64,000 nt of DNA from assembly GCA_000467715.1 (NCBI GenBank), contig AJFK01000470.1, positions 1 through 64,000 of the forward strand, written 5' to 3'. The notes under the pieces were generated by a model that had not been told where the DNA came from, searched no databases, and saw only the letters and a list, made by a program, of their open reading frames with translations. Both the position numbers and the translations under genes were made by a program. Shown here in pieces: positions 44,556-55,011 of this stretch (position 1 is the stretch's first letter; the number at the start of each line of letters is the position of its first letter). Source of the stretch: Hysterium pulicare CBS 123377. Its lineage: Eukaryota; Ascomycota; Dothideomycetes; Hysteriales; Hysteriaceae.

Positions 44556-45359
44556 GTTATTTGGAGAATAGGATCTTTAGGTGGTACGAGTGTCTTGTTC
44601 TTAGGAATGTGAGAAACGGGGTGATGTCATCCTCACTTGAGTCTTGGATGTGAAGCTTAAGTACCTAGGTAGTAGACAAACGAGTAGGGAGAGGTGATCA
44701 CGAAAGTAAAGAACGACTTGAGGTCGAAGTAGCTGCAAACGATGTCGATATAATATAGTAAAACTGCTAAGAAAGGACGATAAACCACGCGCATGGTCAT
44801 TTTGACTCTTCGAAAGCGCATGACCCTTCAAGTGAGTACATTTGCGCCCATTGACGCATTGAGTGGGAGATTTTCAAAGATGCTTGTGATGAGCAAAGAT
44901 GCCGTCAAATAAAAGGTAGAGCGAACCGGCGCTACTAATCCTATACTACAATACCGCTAGACCATCAGTGCTAGTTATTTCAGCTCAGCCCTCACAACTC
45001 ATCTCATCCCATATTATTGTTCCTTCCATAAGCTATTGCACGTGCCACTCTGAACTATCATGGGAGCAACGAAGCGTTACACTTCGTGATACGCGAATTG
45101 GTTCGGGCTGCAGCCACATAAAATGTGTTGTACAGTTCAACTAGGGAGAAGAACGAATCGGACGGTCCACGTGACCCGGGGATGTTATCTGACCGATGAA
45201 CAGGTATGATTGACGATATATCTTTAGAGTGGTGGTTGATCTTGCAGTCGGTTCGAGGTTGAAGATAGAGTAAGTCCTGGCTCGTCGGCCATCTAAACCT
45301 AGCACTGTGGTCGAGGCTGGCTTGATCGTTCGGCTGAATTTATATTTCATTGTCATATT
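44556..45359. other. intergenic region with tRNA-like relic
   Basis: About 800 bases between the GH5 start and the 3' end of the NDUFAF5 gene. It holds the GH5 promoter and a 57-base tRNA-like fragment, listed separately. No protein gene is recognised. Confidence 0.4.
44915..44971 (-). pseudogene. degenerate tRNA-Gly-like fragment
   Basis: On the minus strand the sequence starts GCACTGATGGTCTAGCGGTA, closely like the acceptor and D-arm (A box) of eukaryotic tRNA-Gly. It then degrades, and a partial B box, GGTTCG, follows about 33 bases later; a TTTT tract sits right after. The 3' acceptor strand does not pair with the 5' strand and the anticodon arm is too short, so it is not a functional tRNA. 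It could be a tRNA pseudogene or the head of a tRNA-derived SINE. Confidence 0.35.
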
Positions 45360-46480
45360 TCATGTGCTCTCTCCTCCGCTCCCTTTCTTTTCGTTTTCCA
45401 GGATGTCTTTTATGCTCACCATACCACTGCCCCTGGGCAATGGCTTTGCTTGAGCAGGAGAGTGTTTCCACCCAATCATGTAGATGAGTCGAAAGGTAGC
45501 AGGTACACTCCCATCTTCATTTCCATGTAATTCACGGTATATTGCATCTGCGGCAAGCAAAGTATCTCTCTGAATCCCGCCCATTTCACGGGAGATCACA
45601 GCGTTGGACTCTCCCATAGCTTGCAAATCTCGCATTAAAGCGAACGAGTCCGGATAATCAACTACGACATCATCAACGTCGACGGTGAGGAGGTTGAATC
45701 CTGAGCGCTGAAGCAAGCCGCCGACATCCCGTACATCCGCAAGAGGAGATGTATGGGTTGATACTCCGCCTCTTCTGTCAAGCTCTGCCAGTTGTAGTGA
45801 TGTCCGGAGTTCGAAAAGACTATCCCCGCCCATCATTACTCCAATGAAAGGGGAGTCATGTTTTAGGATATTGTTCACTTGAGCCAAGACCGACGGGAGG
45901 TCGTTGATCCAGTGCATGCTCAAGCTACTCAGAACGGCGTCAAAAGTATTCGGTTCATATGGAAGCTGTTCGGGGGTCGGAAGTACTTCGCGAAGAATTT
46001 CTATTCCTTTATTGAAAGGAAGGTCCGCGTCCCGGAACAACAGGGTCTCCGAGGTATCTGCGGCGGTCAACTTCGATAATCGAGTGGAGCGAGGACCTTT
46101 GTCTGGTGAATCTGGTGAGGGCAGAGTGAGCATTCGAGCTATGTTGCAAGCATTGGCTCCTAGGTCGAGAACATGAGGGAAATGGCGGTTTATATCCTAA
46201 ACTAATTAGCATGAGAAATCCTCGGAGATGGAGGGCCTGGAGATCTCACCATCAATCTCTCGCATAACCTCGAAGCAACCTCATCCCTAAGGTAATCTAC
46301 ATTCCTGCTAGCCTCTATATCTGCAGCTGCTCGTTCCTTTTGGAGCCATTTTGTTTGATGGTTGAACACTTCGAGAGTTGGGGCTCCTGGAGCTTGAACA
46401 GCATACCGCCGTGTCGTTCGGAGCGGTGTAAATCGTCTCGTGAGGGGCGGGATAAAAGTCCGAACTGAAAAATTGTTCAT
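45360..46480 (-). CDS. complex I assembly methyltransferase-fold protein NDUFAF5
   Basis: Mitochondrial protein of 355 residues with a class I SAM-dependent methyltransferase fold. In mammals NDUFAF5 hydroxylates an arginine of the NDUFS7 subunit early in complex I assembly. Exons on the minus strand are 46480-46250 and 46196-45360 (intron 53 nt, TGCTAAT branch). A basic N-terminal presequence (VRTFIPPLTRRFTPLRTTRRY) suits mitochondrial import. Family hallmarks are FNHQTKWLQKERAA, YLRDEVASRLCERL, the SAM-binding LDLGANACNIA, FDAVLSSLSMHWINDLPSVL, LQLAELDRRGGVS, PLADVRDVGGLLQRSGF, DSFALMRDLQAMGESNAV and FRLIYMIGWKHSP. It is divergently paired with dynactin p62 across 204 bases. Confidence 0.92.
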
Positions 46481-46684
46481 TATAAACAAACGAAGATTCC
46501 ACAACAGCAATGAAATATATGTACAAGCTCACTGGATTCTTTCGTCGACGAAGATCGAAGAAATAGTGACGTCGAGATCCTTATGCTGTACCCGTCTTGC
46601 GGAAAGTTTAGCCACGGTTTTGCCGACCCCGTCCAAAAGTTCACCACAACCTGAAGCTATCACCAACTCTCCACGACACCAACA
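46481..46684. promoter_or_regulatory. short divergent promoter (NDUFAF5 / dynactin p62)
   Basis: Only 204 bases separate the two start codons, so both core promoters and leaders overlap here. No specific element was identified. Confidence 0.45.
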
Positions 46685-48584
46685 ATGGCCCAGCCATTTC
46701 CCTACACGTACTACTCCTGCGATTGCTATAATACGAAGGCTTCGGTAGCCTCTACAAAGCGACTATCACAACAACAACCACCTCCGGAAGATGAGGAAGA
46801 ACGAACATTTGACCCCCGAAACCCCCGCTCAAACTATTCCTTATACCCTCTCGAACACCTCCTATATTGCGAAGACTGTCGACAGATACGATGTCCCAGA
46901 TGTGTGATAGAGGAAACGTTGAATTGGTTCTGCCCGAACTGTCTGTTCGAGGTACCAAGCAGCATGATAAAGAGCGAGGGTAATAGGTAAATAACCTCCG
47001 GTGGGTTGCACGATTGAAGATGGGCGGCGGAAGGGTTTTATTAGACTTCGAGCTAATTCGATACATAGATGTACAAGAAACTGCTACAACTGCCCAATAT
47101 GCACATCTTCCATGACCGTAAGCTCCCTCGAACCACCGAAAGACCCTTCAGAAGACATGGGCGGCCCGGCAGGACCCTTCTTCCTCTCTTGCCCATATTG
47201 CCATTGGAGTACTCTAGACATCGGAATCGAGTTCGAGAAGCACACAGGAATAACGCAACAACTCTCCCGAATTGCCAACGGTGGCCAACCAATTCCTACA
47301 CTCAAAGAGCGAGAAAGGGAACGGGACAGGCGGAAAGACCTGGAACTACGAGGCGATGAGAGCCCTGACGAGACTCCCATGACTGCCTTTGAGAAACCCT
47401 TAGGAGCTCCAACGCACGATGAACTCTTTTCAAATCTTTCCGCTTTCTACAAGTCCCAACTTCAAGCCACAACGCCCCCTAATCCTTTTTCTCCGCACGA
47501 GATGAACTTCAGCTCTCCCTCTTCATTCTCACGTATTATGAACCTCTACTCAACCAGTACAGCCAAGAAGCAGAAGCGAGAAAAGCCCACCCCCATGCGC
47601 GAAGCAGCGTCTCTTCTTGAAGGCCTAACCATTCACAATCCCACCAAGGACCGCGACGCAATCGCTAGGATCAAGAAGGAAGGGTGGGAAGGAACATTGA
47701 GTCCAGCTCAAAAAAGCCCACAACCAAATCCAACGATAAGATTCCCGGACGAACTACGACCGCTAGCAACCCTCCTTCGTACAAAACGTGGGAAAAGATG
47801 TCGAGACTGCCGCCATATCCTTTCAAAGCCAGAGACCAAGATCACGTCCACACGATATAAGATCAAATTACTAGCTCTAAACCACATCCCACGTCTCTCC
47901 CTCCGAGCCCTCAACCCACCAACCACGCCCTCCCTCTCTTCATCCACAAGCACCATCTCAACATCAACAGCTCTTCCCTTCAACTACGACAATCTTCGCC
48001 CCGGTCTACCAACCCACTTCATCCTAACACTTCAAAATCCCCTCTTCGATCCCGTCCGCGTAACACTCGCCACACCCTCCACCACCCCTGGAAAGATCCA
48101 ATCCCGAATCACCATCCTCTGCCCTCAATTCGAAGTAGGGGCTAATACAGACGTATGGGACGATGCACTCACATCATCCGCCACATCTTTCTCCTCAACC
48201 GCAAAACGAGGCAGCGTCCTCGGAGACAGTACATCGAGCCAGAGTGGCGGCGGTGGTAGCAGCGGCATCGAAGCCGGCAAAATCTGGGAAAGAGGGCGAA
48301 ACTGGACATCTGTTGTTTTGGAAGTGGTACCAGGGTTTTTGGCATCTCTACCCTCATCTTTCACTTTCCCTTCCTCTCGAAACGAAAGCAAAGATAAAGA
48401 TCAAGAATCGGAAGGACTAGAAGAAGACGACGACATCCTCGAAATCCCCGTCTTCGTCCGTCTGGAATTCGAAGCCGACGTTGCGGCCGAAGATCGTAGT
48501 CTAGGCGATGCGAGGGGCGGAGGCAAGGAGAAGAGAGAAGAGGCGTTTTGGATCGTGCTTGGGGTTGGGAGGATCGCGGCCTGA
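46685..48584 (+). CDS. dynactin subunit p62 (DCTN4)
   Basis: Subunit of the pointed-end complex of dynactin, the dynein activator needed for nuclear and vesicle transport (ro-2 in Neurospora by family). Exons are 46685-46986 and 47069-48584; 605 residues. The N-terminus has the family's cysteine-rich zinc-binding region: YYSCDCYNTK, LLYCEDCRQIRCPRC, FCPNCLFEVP, then after the intron CTRNCYNCPICTSSM and FLSCPYCHWSTLDIGI. Further on are KRCRDCRHILSKPE and a beta-rich C-terminal half (LRPGLPTHFILTLQNPLFDPVRVTLATP; WTSVVLEVVPG). Length is usual for fungal p62. Low-complexity Ser/Gly and acidic insertions at about 500-570 are lineage-specific. Confidence 0.92.
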
Positions 48585-49612
48585 GGTTTCCTTCCCCTTA
48601 CTCGTACTCCAGGACCTTCCGTATCGAAGATGTAATGAACCGTGGCGAGAGTCTTGATGTCAGTGGCGCCGGGTGTTCCAGTGAACGTACCACACATAAT
48701 CTAGACTTGGGAAGTAGAGGCCGTGTGGCGAACTTGAGCTGGATTGAGCTGGATGGAGCTGAATGTAGGATATGGTCAAGATGTTGTTCGAGCCATAGTA
48801 CATACATGGAACTCGTCAGCCGCCCGAAGAAAATGTGGAGCCAATATATGCGGGTCATATTTATATGCGGGTGATATTAGCTCCGTTCGTTCGCCTTCCT
48901 TGTCACACTCGACAGGGAATCTGGAGAAATGTGGAGACGGCCTCCAAGGTTCATGGAATTCGGAGAAAGGCGAACGAACGTGCATGTGCCTCCAGACAAA
49001 CCCGCTAAGCACCCCTTTAAAATCCTGACGTCAGGTAATTCTAAGGTAGTAGAGTGAGGAGAATATCTGAATTCTGAAGTCCTGTTTCTACTTGTCGTAT
49101 GAAGCTATATACAGTAGATTTACAATTGAGTCCCAGAGAGTGATTCGGAAAAAGCCAAGCCGTACCCGCGTTCATCCCAAGGAAGAACGAGAAAGAGAGA
49201 GGGATAAGGGTATCACAGCCCAAAAACCCAGACAGACAAAGGGAACGGAAACCTTTATGTGAATGAGGAGAAACAGTGCTCTCCCCTCTTCTCTTGGTCG
49301 AATGAATGCTCGCTCGCGCGTGAGGCGGGAGACAGACGGTCTATAAAATGCCAATGTAATGCTTAAGGAGTCTGAAACAAAAGGAAGGTAGATGAAATGA
49401 AAGCGGCAAAACATGATCATGGAGATAAAAATGGAGTAAATATGGTCGCTAATGCCCTCGCTGGAAATGCTCTTCAAGATGAGAAAGGAAAATGCCTCGA
49501 ATGCTGGTTCCCCATGAATTCCTCCCCCTTGATTCCTCTCATACATGTTTTTATACATCCCCACTCCCGTACTTTGCGTTGCGTTACGAAAACGATTTGC
49601 TGCTTTTTCTTC
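48585..49612. other. convergent intergenic region with inverted repeat
   Basis: 1 kb between the convergent p62 and F-box/WD40 genes. It contains a short duplicated motif ATATGCGGGT near 48846-48872 and a 14-bp inverted repeat listed separately. No protein gene is recognised. Confidence 0.4.
48884..48980. repeat. 97-bp stretch bounded by 14-bp perfect inverted repeat
   Basis: The left arm CGTTCGTTCGCCTT (48884-48897) is the exact reverse complement of the right arm AAGGCGAACGAACG (48967-48980), with 69 bases between. Such a perfect 14-bp match this close is unlikely by chance. It could be a hairpin in the 3' region of the p62 transcript or a small MITE-like remnant. No clear target-site duplication is seen. 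Confidence 0.55.
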
Positions 49613-51817
49613 TTATCTCCCAACTAATAATTCCTTTCCGTCTACTTTCCATCCAAAATCTAGGATCAGAGCACGCCCATCCTGGCTTGTAGCCACAACT
49701 CTCCTGTAATCGCTCTTAGCGCTGAGAATCCAGCTTGTAGTCCAATTGTCATATTGACCGAACGTCTCTCCAGAGTCATAGTCGCTAACGCGGATGCTTT
49801 GATCGTAGGATCCAGAGATAACGCGGCCGTTATGCGCGTCCAAGAAAAGACTTCTTACAAGCCCGCCGTGTCGCCGCGATGTGTGAAGCAGTTGCCCAGA
49901 GATAGCATCAAATTTGTACACGACGTGGTCGTTTCCGCCTGCAAGGACGTATTTTGCGTCGTCTGAGAACTCTACGGCTGCGAGACCGCGGTCTTGGGAT
50001 GGGAATTCTTTGATGCAGATGCCGGAGTCGAGGTTCCATAGTTTGGCGATTCCATCTCCGGAGGCCGAGACTAGGAGGTTTCCACGCAGTTGTACGGCAT
50101 TGACGGGGCCGCGGTGGCCTGTGAGTTCGCGGACGTGATCGCCTGTTGCGCGGTCCCAAACGTTGATGGTGGCGTCTTTGGAGCAGGAGATGATGTGCTT
50201 GTCATCTAGGCACACATCGAGGACACCGGCAGAGTGCCGACGGAGACGATACTTAGGAACGTATTCTTCTCCTGTAAGATCCCACACGATGCACGTGTGA
50301 TCAGACGAACCAGTGACCATGATCTCATGATCATACTGGAGGCAAAGAATACTAGCCTCATGGTAATCCTCGGGCACGTGATAGATGGACCTGCCTTCCA
50401 GTGTTCCATTCACTGAGGCATGGTTGACTACGGTCTCCTTGTGCGTCTCCAGAGCTGGTGGCGTATTCGCGACTGGGGCGTTGGAAGGACCACCAATAAC
50501 CTTGATGCATTTATAGGTGTTCATGTCCCAAACGCGAATTGTACGATCGCGCGAACCTGTGATAATTTTGTTTCTAAATTTGAGTTAGTTTGGTATATAA
50601 GGGGTGTTAAGGTATGTGAAACTTACTCATCAAATTGACAGCAGTAGACAGAGTCCGTGTGCCCATTCAGATAGATTGCGCTAGGAGTGCCAGCTTTCCA
50701 TCGCCTGTCGATGGTTTTCCGAACTTTGTACATGTTCTTCCATGGTTGACCAGCGGCTGGTCTGGCACTAGAATACTTGCCAATACCAGCTCCACCCATC
50801 ACTATGGGCGCCGGCGAGACGTGAACCTCTTGCTCAAATTGCCGCAAAAAGACTTGTCGCCAGACATGTGCGCATGACGCATGCTCGTTCCACCAATGGC
50901 TAACCCTCTCTGCAGTAGCTAGTGTTTCTGTGTCTAGGTTGGAGAGGATCATGGAGAAGAGTTCGGATGGAAGTTTCTGGAGGGGATCTGCGCGTGTCAG
51001 ATGCAGGTCATAGAAGCAAAGTTTGAAGCATCTTACCAATCCTCTTTTCTGGCATGCTCAAGCTGTCAATTGGCGGAGAACACGTCATTCCAACTCCGCT
51101 CTCGTTGTCCTTGGTCACGTCTTCCATATGCACAATTGACACGCCATTTGCCAGAAATCTCGCGGTTTGCTCTGCCTCGCGCTTCTCTTTGTTCGCTGCT
51201 GCCGCTGCCGCCCGAGCTGCCGAGCCTGGCAGCGCAGGGGGATAGTTTGCCGGTATTGGGACAGGTCCTGGGTTAAACTTGGCGGTATCACCGGATGGTC
51301 CAGACGCGGCAGGGCGTCGGAAACTTGTTGATAATTTTCTGAACAGACCACCACTTCTTAGCTTTACAGTCGAAGGTGTATGGTTTTCACCATAAGGAAA
51401 ATATGACGGAATGTAAGATTCGGGCACGCTTGAGTCGTGACTGCCTTTCCGCATCTTATTGGAGCCAAGATCGGTAAGGGACGGCCGTCGTGAGGATGAT
51501 GAAGATAGACGTCGGCAGATATATTTCACGCTTCCAGACACTACAGACGTAAAGCTCTGCGAGTCGGATGGGTAGTGTGAGGTGGATTGAGAGCGATAAT
51601 GAAGATGTTCTTCGTCCATCTGTGTGGTTCCTTCCTTGATTCTCCCCAACGGCATGCCCGCCTCGACAACATCAACTTCGTGTGCCGGTGACGGGGGTCG
51701 GAATATTTGCGAAGCCGTGCGCTTCATGCTCGTGTCGAATCGTCTGGCGCGAGGCGCGTCGTCGGCAGCAGAAGAGGTCTTTGGTCTATGGGAGAGAATT
51801 GATTTGCGACGCTGCAT
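49613..51817 (-). CDS. F-box and WD40-repeat protein
   Basis: Substrate receptor of an SCF ubiquitin ligase, 700 residues. Minus-strand exons are 51817-51037, 50987-50627 and 50573-49613 with introns of 49 and 53 nt. The N-terminal 255 residues are Ser/Arg/Pro-rich and probably disordered, ending in an alanine-rich helix (SAARAAAAAANKEKREAEQ). The F-box lies at about 262-302 (DPLQKLPSELFSMILSNLDTETLATAERVSHWW). A WD40 propeller follows from about 365: [31 protein letters not shown], further repeats with GSSDHTCIVWD, SKDATINVWD, SASGDGIAKLWN, and GSYDQSIRVSD. The layout is that of Cdc4/Met30/beta-TrCP-class receptors but the long N-terminus prevents a firm name. The start at 51817 is the first ATG after a leader lacking protein-like features. 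Confidence 0.88.
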
Positions 51818-52587
51818 TGGGGGCGATGGAACAAAGCTGACGGCCAGCTGAATCACAGCGAAGACGCCAGTGAGAGCAGGGTAATCAGGCGAGCCCGGTA
51901 AGGAGAGAGTTTCTTCGGGCAATCCGACAATGTTATATGGCCAGAAAAAGTGTGCGAAGAGGCAAATCCCAGTGAAGGCGAAACCGAAACGAAGGCTAGA
52001 CGACCAAATGAAGGGACGGTATCGCAAACAAGGAGAGGCAGGAATTAAGTGATACACGGCGATGGATAGACGAGAGAGCGTATATTCGGACAGGAGACGT
52101 CCAGAGGGAGTGAAGGAGGATTGATGATAAGAGACAGGGCCCAAACGAGTGCGGTGAAGACGGTTTGTGGTGTTTTTATGGTGCAGGTCGACGTGCAGAA
52201 TGGCGGCTGCTGGGTCGGGACGCCAACCCCGGAAGAGGATTCTTTTTCGCAAGGCCCGATGCGAACCAGGGGCGAATCGTCGACGGCGAAATTGAAGGGA
52301 GTGGCATGGCAGCACCAAGGGAGCGCCCGGCAGCCTGCATGCGAAACCCCAATCCGCCAACAATTGTGAATCTCCCCAGCAACACCACCGCCATTGTCAT
52401 TGTCACGCATTACTTTTCCTGGCCTGCTCACTGCTTGACCGCCACGACCATCAAGTCATCGCTACCGACCCAGCCTCCCATCGTCTCTCATCAGCCCCAG
52501 CGCGGACAAGCCGTGCACCGTTTTCGGCCTCCGGCTCAAGCTGTTGGTCAGCCTCAGTCGCTTCGAGCATCCTAAAAGTAGCTCGTG
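51818..52587. other. divergent promoter region
   Basis: 770 bases between the start codons of the F-box/WD40 gene and the DUF7704 gene. Open frames extend through it on both strands, but their composition does not look coding. Both promoters presumably lie here. Confidence 0.4.
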
Positions 52588-53100
52588 ATGACGCTGCAGC
52601 AACACAGCCCGGCCATTCCGCTGCCGTACCGCATCTTCCTGCTGTATATCGAGCCCATCTCGACTCTTGTTGGGGCCTTTTACGCCCACTTCCGCCAACA
52701 TACTTATTTGGTCTTGACCCATGCAGCCACCGCACCCAAGAATGCTGCTGCTGTCCCCCTCGGTACCAGTGTCGTACTGTCCCAGCTCGCCAATCTCTAC
52801 CTGTTGTTTGCTCTGAATGAAGCCCTTGTGCTCCGGAGCACCACCGACGTTCGGGTCTGGAAGGTCGTCGTCTTTGGCCTGCTGCTTGCCGACTTTGGTC
52901 ATATCTACAGCGTTGCACCTGTAGGCGTGGACATTTATTGGAGGTTTTGGACCTGGAATGCTATCGATTGGGGAAACCTTGGGTTTGTTTATCTAGGGGC
53001 AACCACAAGGATCTGTTTTCTTCTGGGACTGGGTGTCGACGATCGAGCGAGTAGTAGTGGTCGTGTTTCTAAAGAGAGGGAGTCAGCAAAGGGGAAGTGA
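52588..53100 (+). CDS. DUF7704-like four-helix membrane protein
   Basis: Small fungal membrane protein of 170 residues, single exon. The start is the first ATG. It has about four hydrophobic segments: IPLPYRIFLLYIEPISTLVGAFYAHF, VVLSQLANLYLLFALNEALVL, VWKVVVFGLLLADFGHIYSV and WGNLGFVYLGATTRICFLLG. The pattern LPYRxFLLYIEPxxxLxGAxxA at the start, and LLxADxGHxxxV with YWRFWTWNAIDWGNLG, match the fungal family annotated DUF7704. No biochemical role is known. The short C-terminal tail is charged. Confidence 0.75.
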   Translation: MTLQQHSPAIPLPYRIFLLYIEPISTLVGAFYAHFRQHTYLVLTHAATAPKNAAAVPLGTSVVLSQLANLYLLFALNEALVLRSTTDVRVWKVVVFGLLLADFGHIYSVAPVGVDIYWRFWTWNAIDWGNLGFVYLGATTRICFLLGLGVDDRASSSGRVSKERESAKGK

Positions 53101-55011
53101 GAGCAATAAAGAGTAATCCCTTTGATCCGTATGGGCCGCCTCCGACCGGATCATGTCATTGAAGGAACATCAACGCACCAATCTCGGTTTTATGCCCGAT
53201 ACGTCGCATTGGCTGTGGCATGACCGTCTTCATTCGAGTCAAGAGGCCGGAGAAGAATAGATGGTCTATTCAAAGAAATATTATACGCTATCCAAGTTTT
53301 CCATCCAATCTTCAAACCTCCAATAGTAAAAATCTCCTTCTGAACACCGCTTCAAAAAAGGTCTAACTATACCGCAAGCAAAATCCCACAATTTATGTGT
53401 GGAAATCATGTGACTATCTATTTATCGATCACAATGCGTTCTATATTGGAGCTGGTCACCACATCTCCGAACCGCCCTAACATTACCTGTTCATCCCCAT
53501 GACCTTACCAACATCTAGCATACAGATCCGATCCTCGTCATCAAAGCCCACAGAACCATTCCTCCAGGCATTGAAGACCTCATTATGACCACCTCGGAAA
53601 ACCACCTCAATTGAGCTCAGACGCGCAAAGGCTACGTAATCCAGTACATGAATAACGAAAGATGTGAACACAACCCATCTACCCAAAGAACAAACTTCCA
53701 AAGCTGAATGCACCCCTGGTTCTAACCCTCAGGTGCAACCTCAACGCCTCGCGATCTCCATCACGATGGCGCTAAAACATAAAAACTCGAACCACACCCG
53801 TACCATCAACACTACCCAATGACAGGTATCAACTAAAATCCGAAACCCGTACCTAGGTACAAGTACCAGCACCAGGAAAACACCTGACTAGAGAACCAGC
53901 TCCCATGACTTGACGACCCGCCCCACCGGCGCATCCAGATCTAATCTTCAACCAGACTTCGGATTACATCATAGATCACCACCTATCTTTATCAATCAGT
54001 CTTCACGAACAGAACACACACGTGCATATACATTTTGGTATAACTACCACACCGTCGTCCCCGAGATCTTCCGATGTCGCAAATATCGTCAGCGTCGTAC
54101 GAAGATAAGAATTCTCTTCAACAGCTCGTGCATAATATAAATGCATGTATGTTTCTCTGCAGCAGGGTACGGCAGATCAGCTTACTTGCATTTACCATTT
54201 CTCCGAGCATGCAGGAGTTGAGAAGAGGAAGGTGTGGCCAACCAAGCAGATCTTCATCATCGAGCACATGGTCTTCATCTTTTTTGGTATAGACAGCATA
54301 CTTCTTTGCTTTCTTTCATTCAAAGTCGGATCAGATGATTCCAGAACTTTGCTGTGGGATCAGCATTCACACGTATTCCATAGAATCACTTATGTCAAGA
54401 GGAATGCGAGTATTTTGAAGTATTCGTTCTTTCATCTATATCATCTTTCGTCTTCTCATCCCCTATCTCTCTTGCATGCAGAAAACCAAAGAAAGCGCAA
54501 ATCACAAGTCGCAAGTCGCAAAACACGCTCAAACCTCCTAACCAGAACCACAAAGCAAAGAAAAAAGCAGTGAAGAAAAGCCGGGGGTATATATACAAAC
54601 GCAAATACCAAATGCTGCCCGACCCATGTCCATAGATTCCCATTCCCATCCAGAAAGGAAAAGTCCTATTTGACTCCAGGTACCCACATTCTCCCATGAT
54701 CGTACAAAGACATATATCGAAGAGAAGCCCCTTTATACCATAGGGGGTGATGCACATATCCATCATATAATTTCAGAGATGAAACCAGCGCCACGGAAAA
54801 GTGAGCTTTGGAAAAACAACACCGAAAGCGCCATGCGTGCTGAGACAATATAAGTGAGAAGCTGCTGGAGAAATTTCGAGAAACGAGATCGCAAAACTCC
54901 GCAATATGACCATAAGAAGTAAAAGGCATGAAATATTGAAAGCGAGATGTTACAAATGGTAGCAGAGATGAAAAGGACGCGTATGTGAAAGTCGACGAAG
55001 GCGTGTCAGGG
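53101..55011. other. 1.9 kb convergent gene-poor region
   Basis: Between the 3' ends of the DUF7704 and Med15 genes. Frames of up to 140 codons (54145-54573) are present but lack motifs. AT-rich 3' UTR sequence probably makes up part. Nothing else is recognised. Confidence 0.35.

Noticed and set aside
44915-44971. Functional tRNA-Gly gene
   Set aside because: The acceptor strands do not pair, the region between A and B boxes is too short, and no proper anticodon arm can be folded.
51818-52363. N-terminal extension of the F-box/WD40 protein, including hydrophobic stretches
   Set aside because: The frame is open by chance through the leader; the composition changes sharply at 51817, and membrane segments do not fit an SCF receptor.
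54145-54573. 142-codon plus-strand frame in the gene-poor region
   Set aside because: No domain, no neighbouring exons with coherent splicing, and an AT-rich UTR-like composition.
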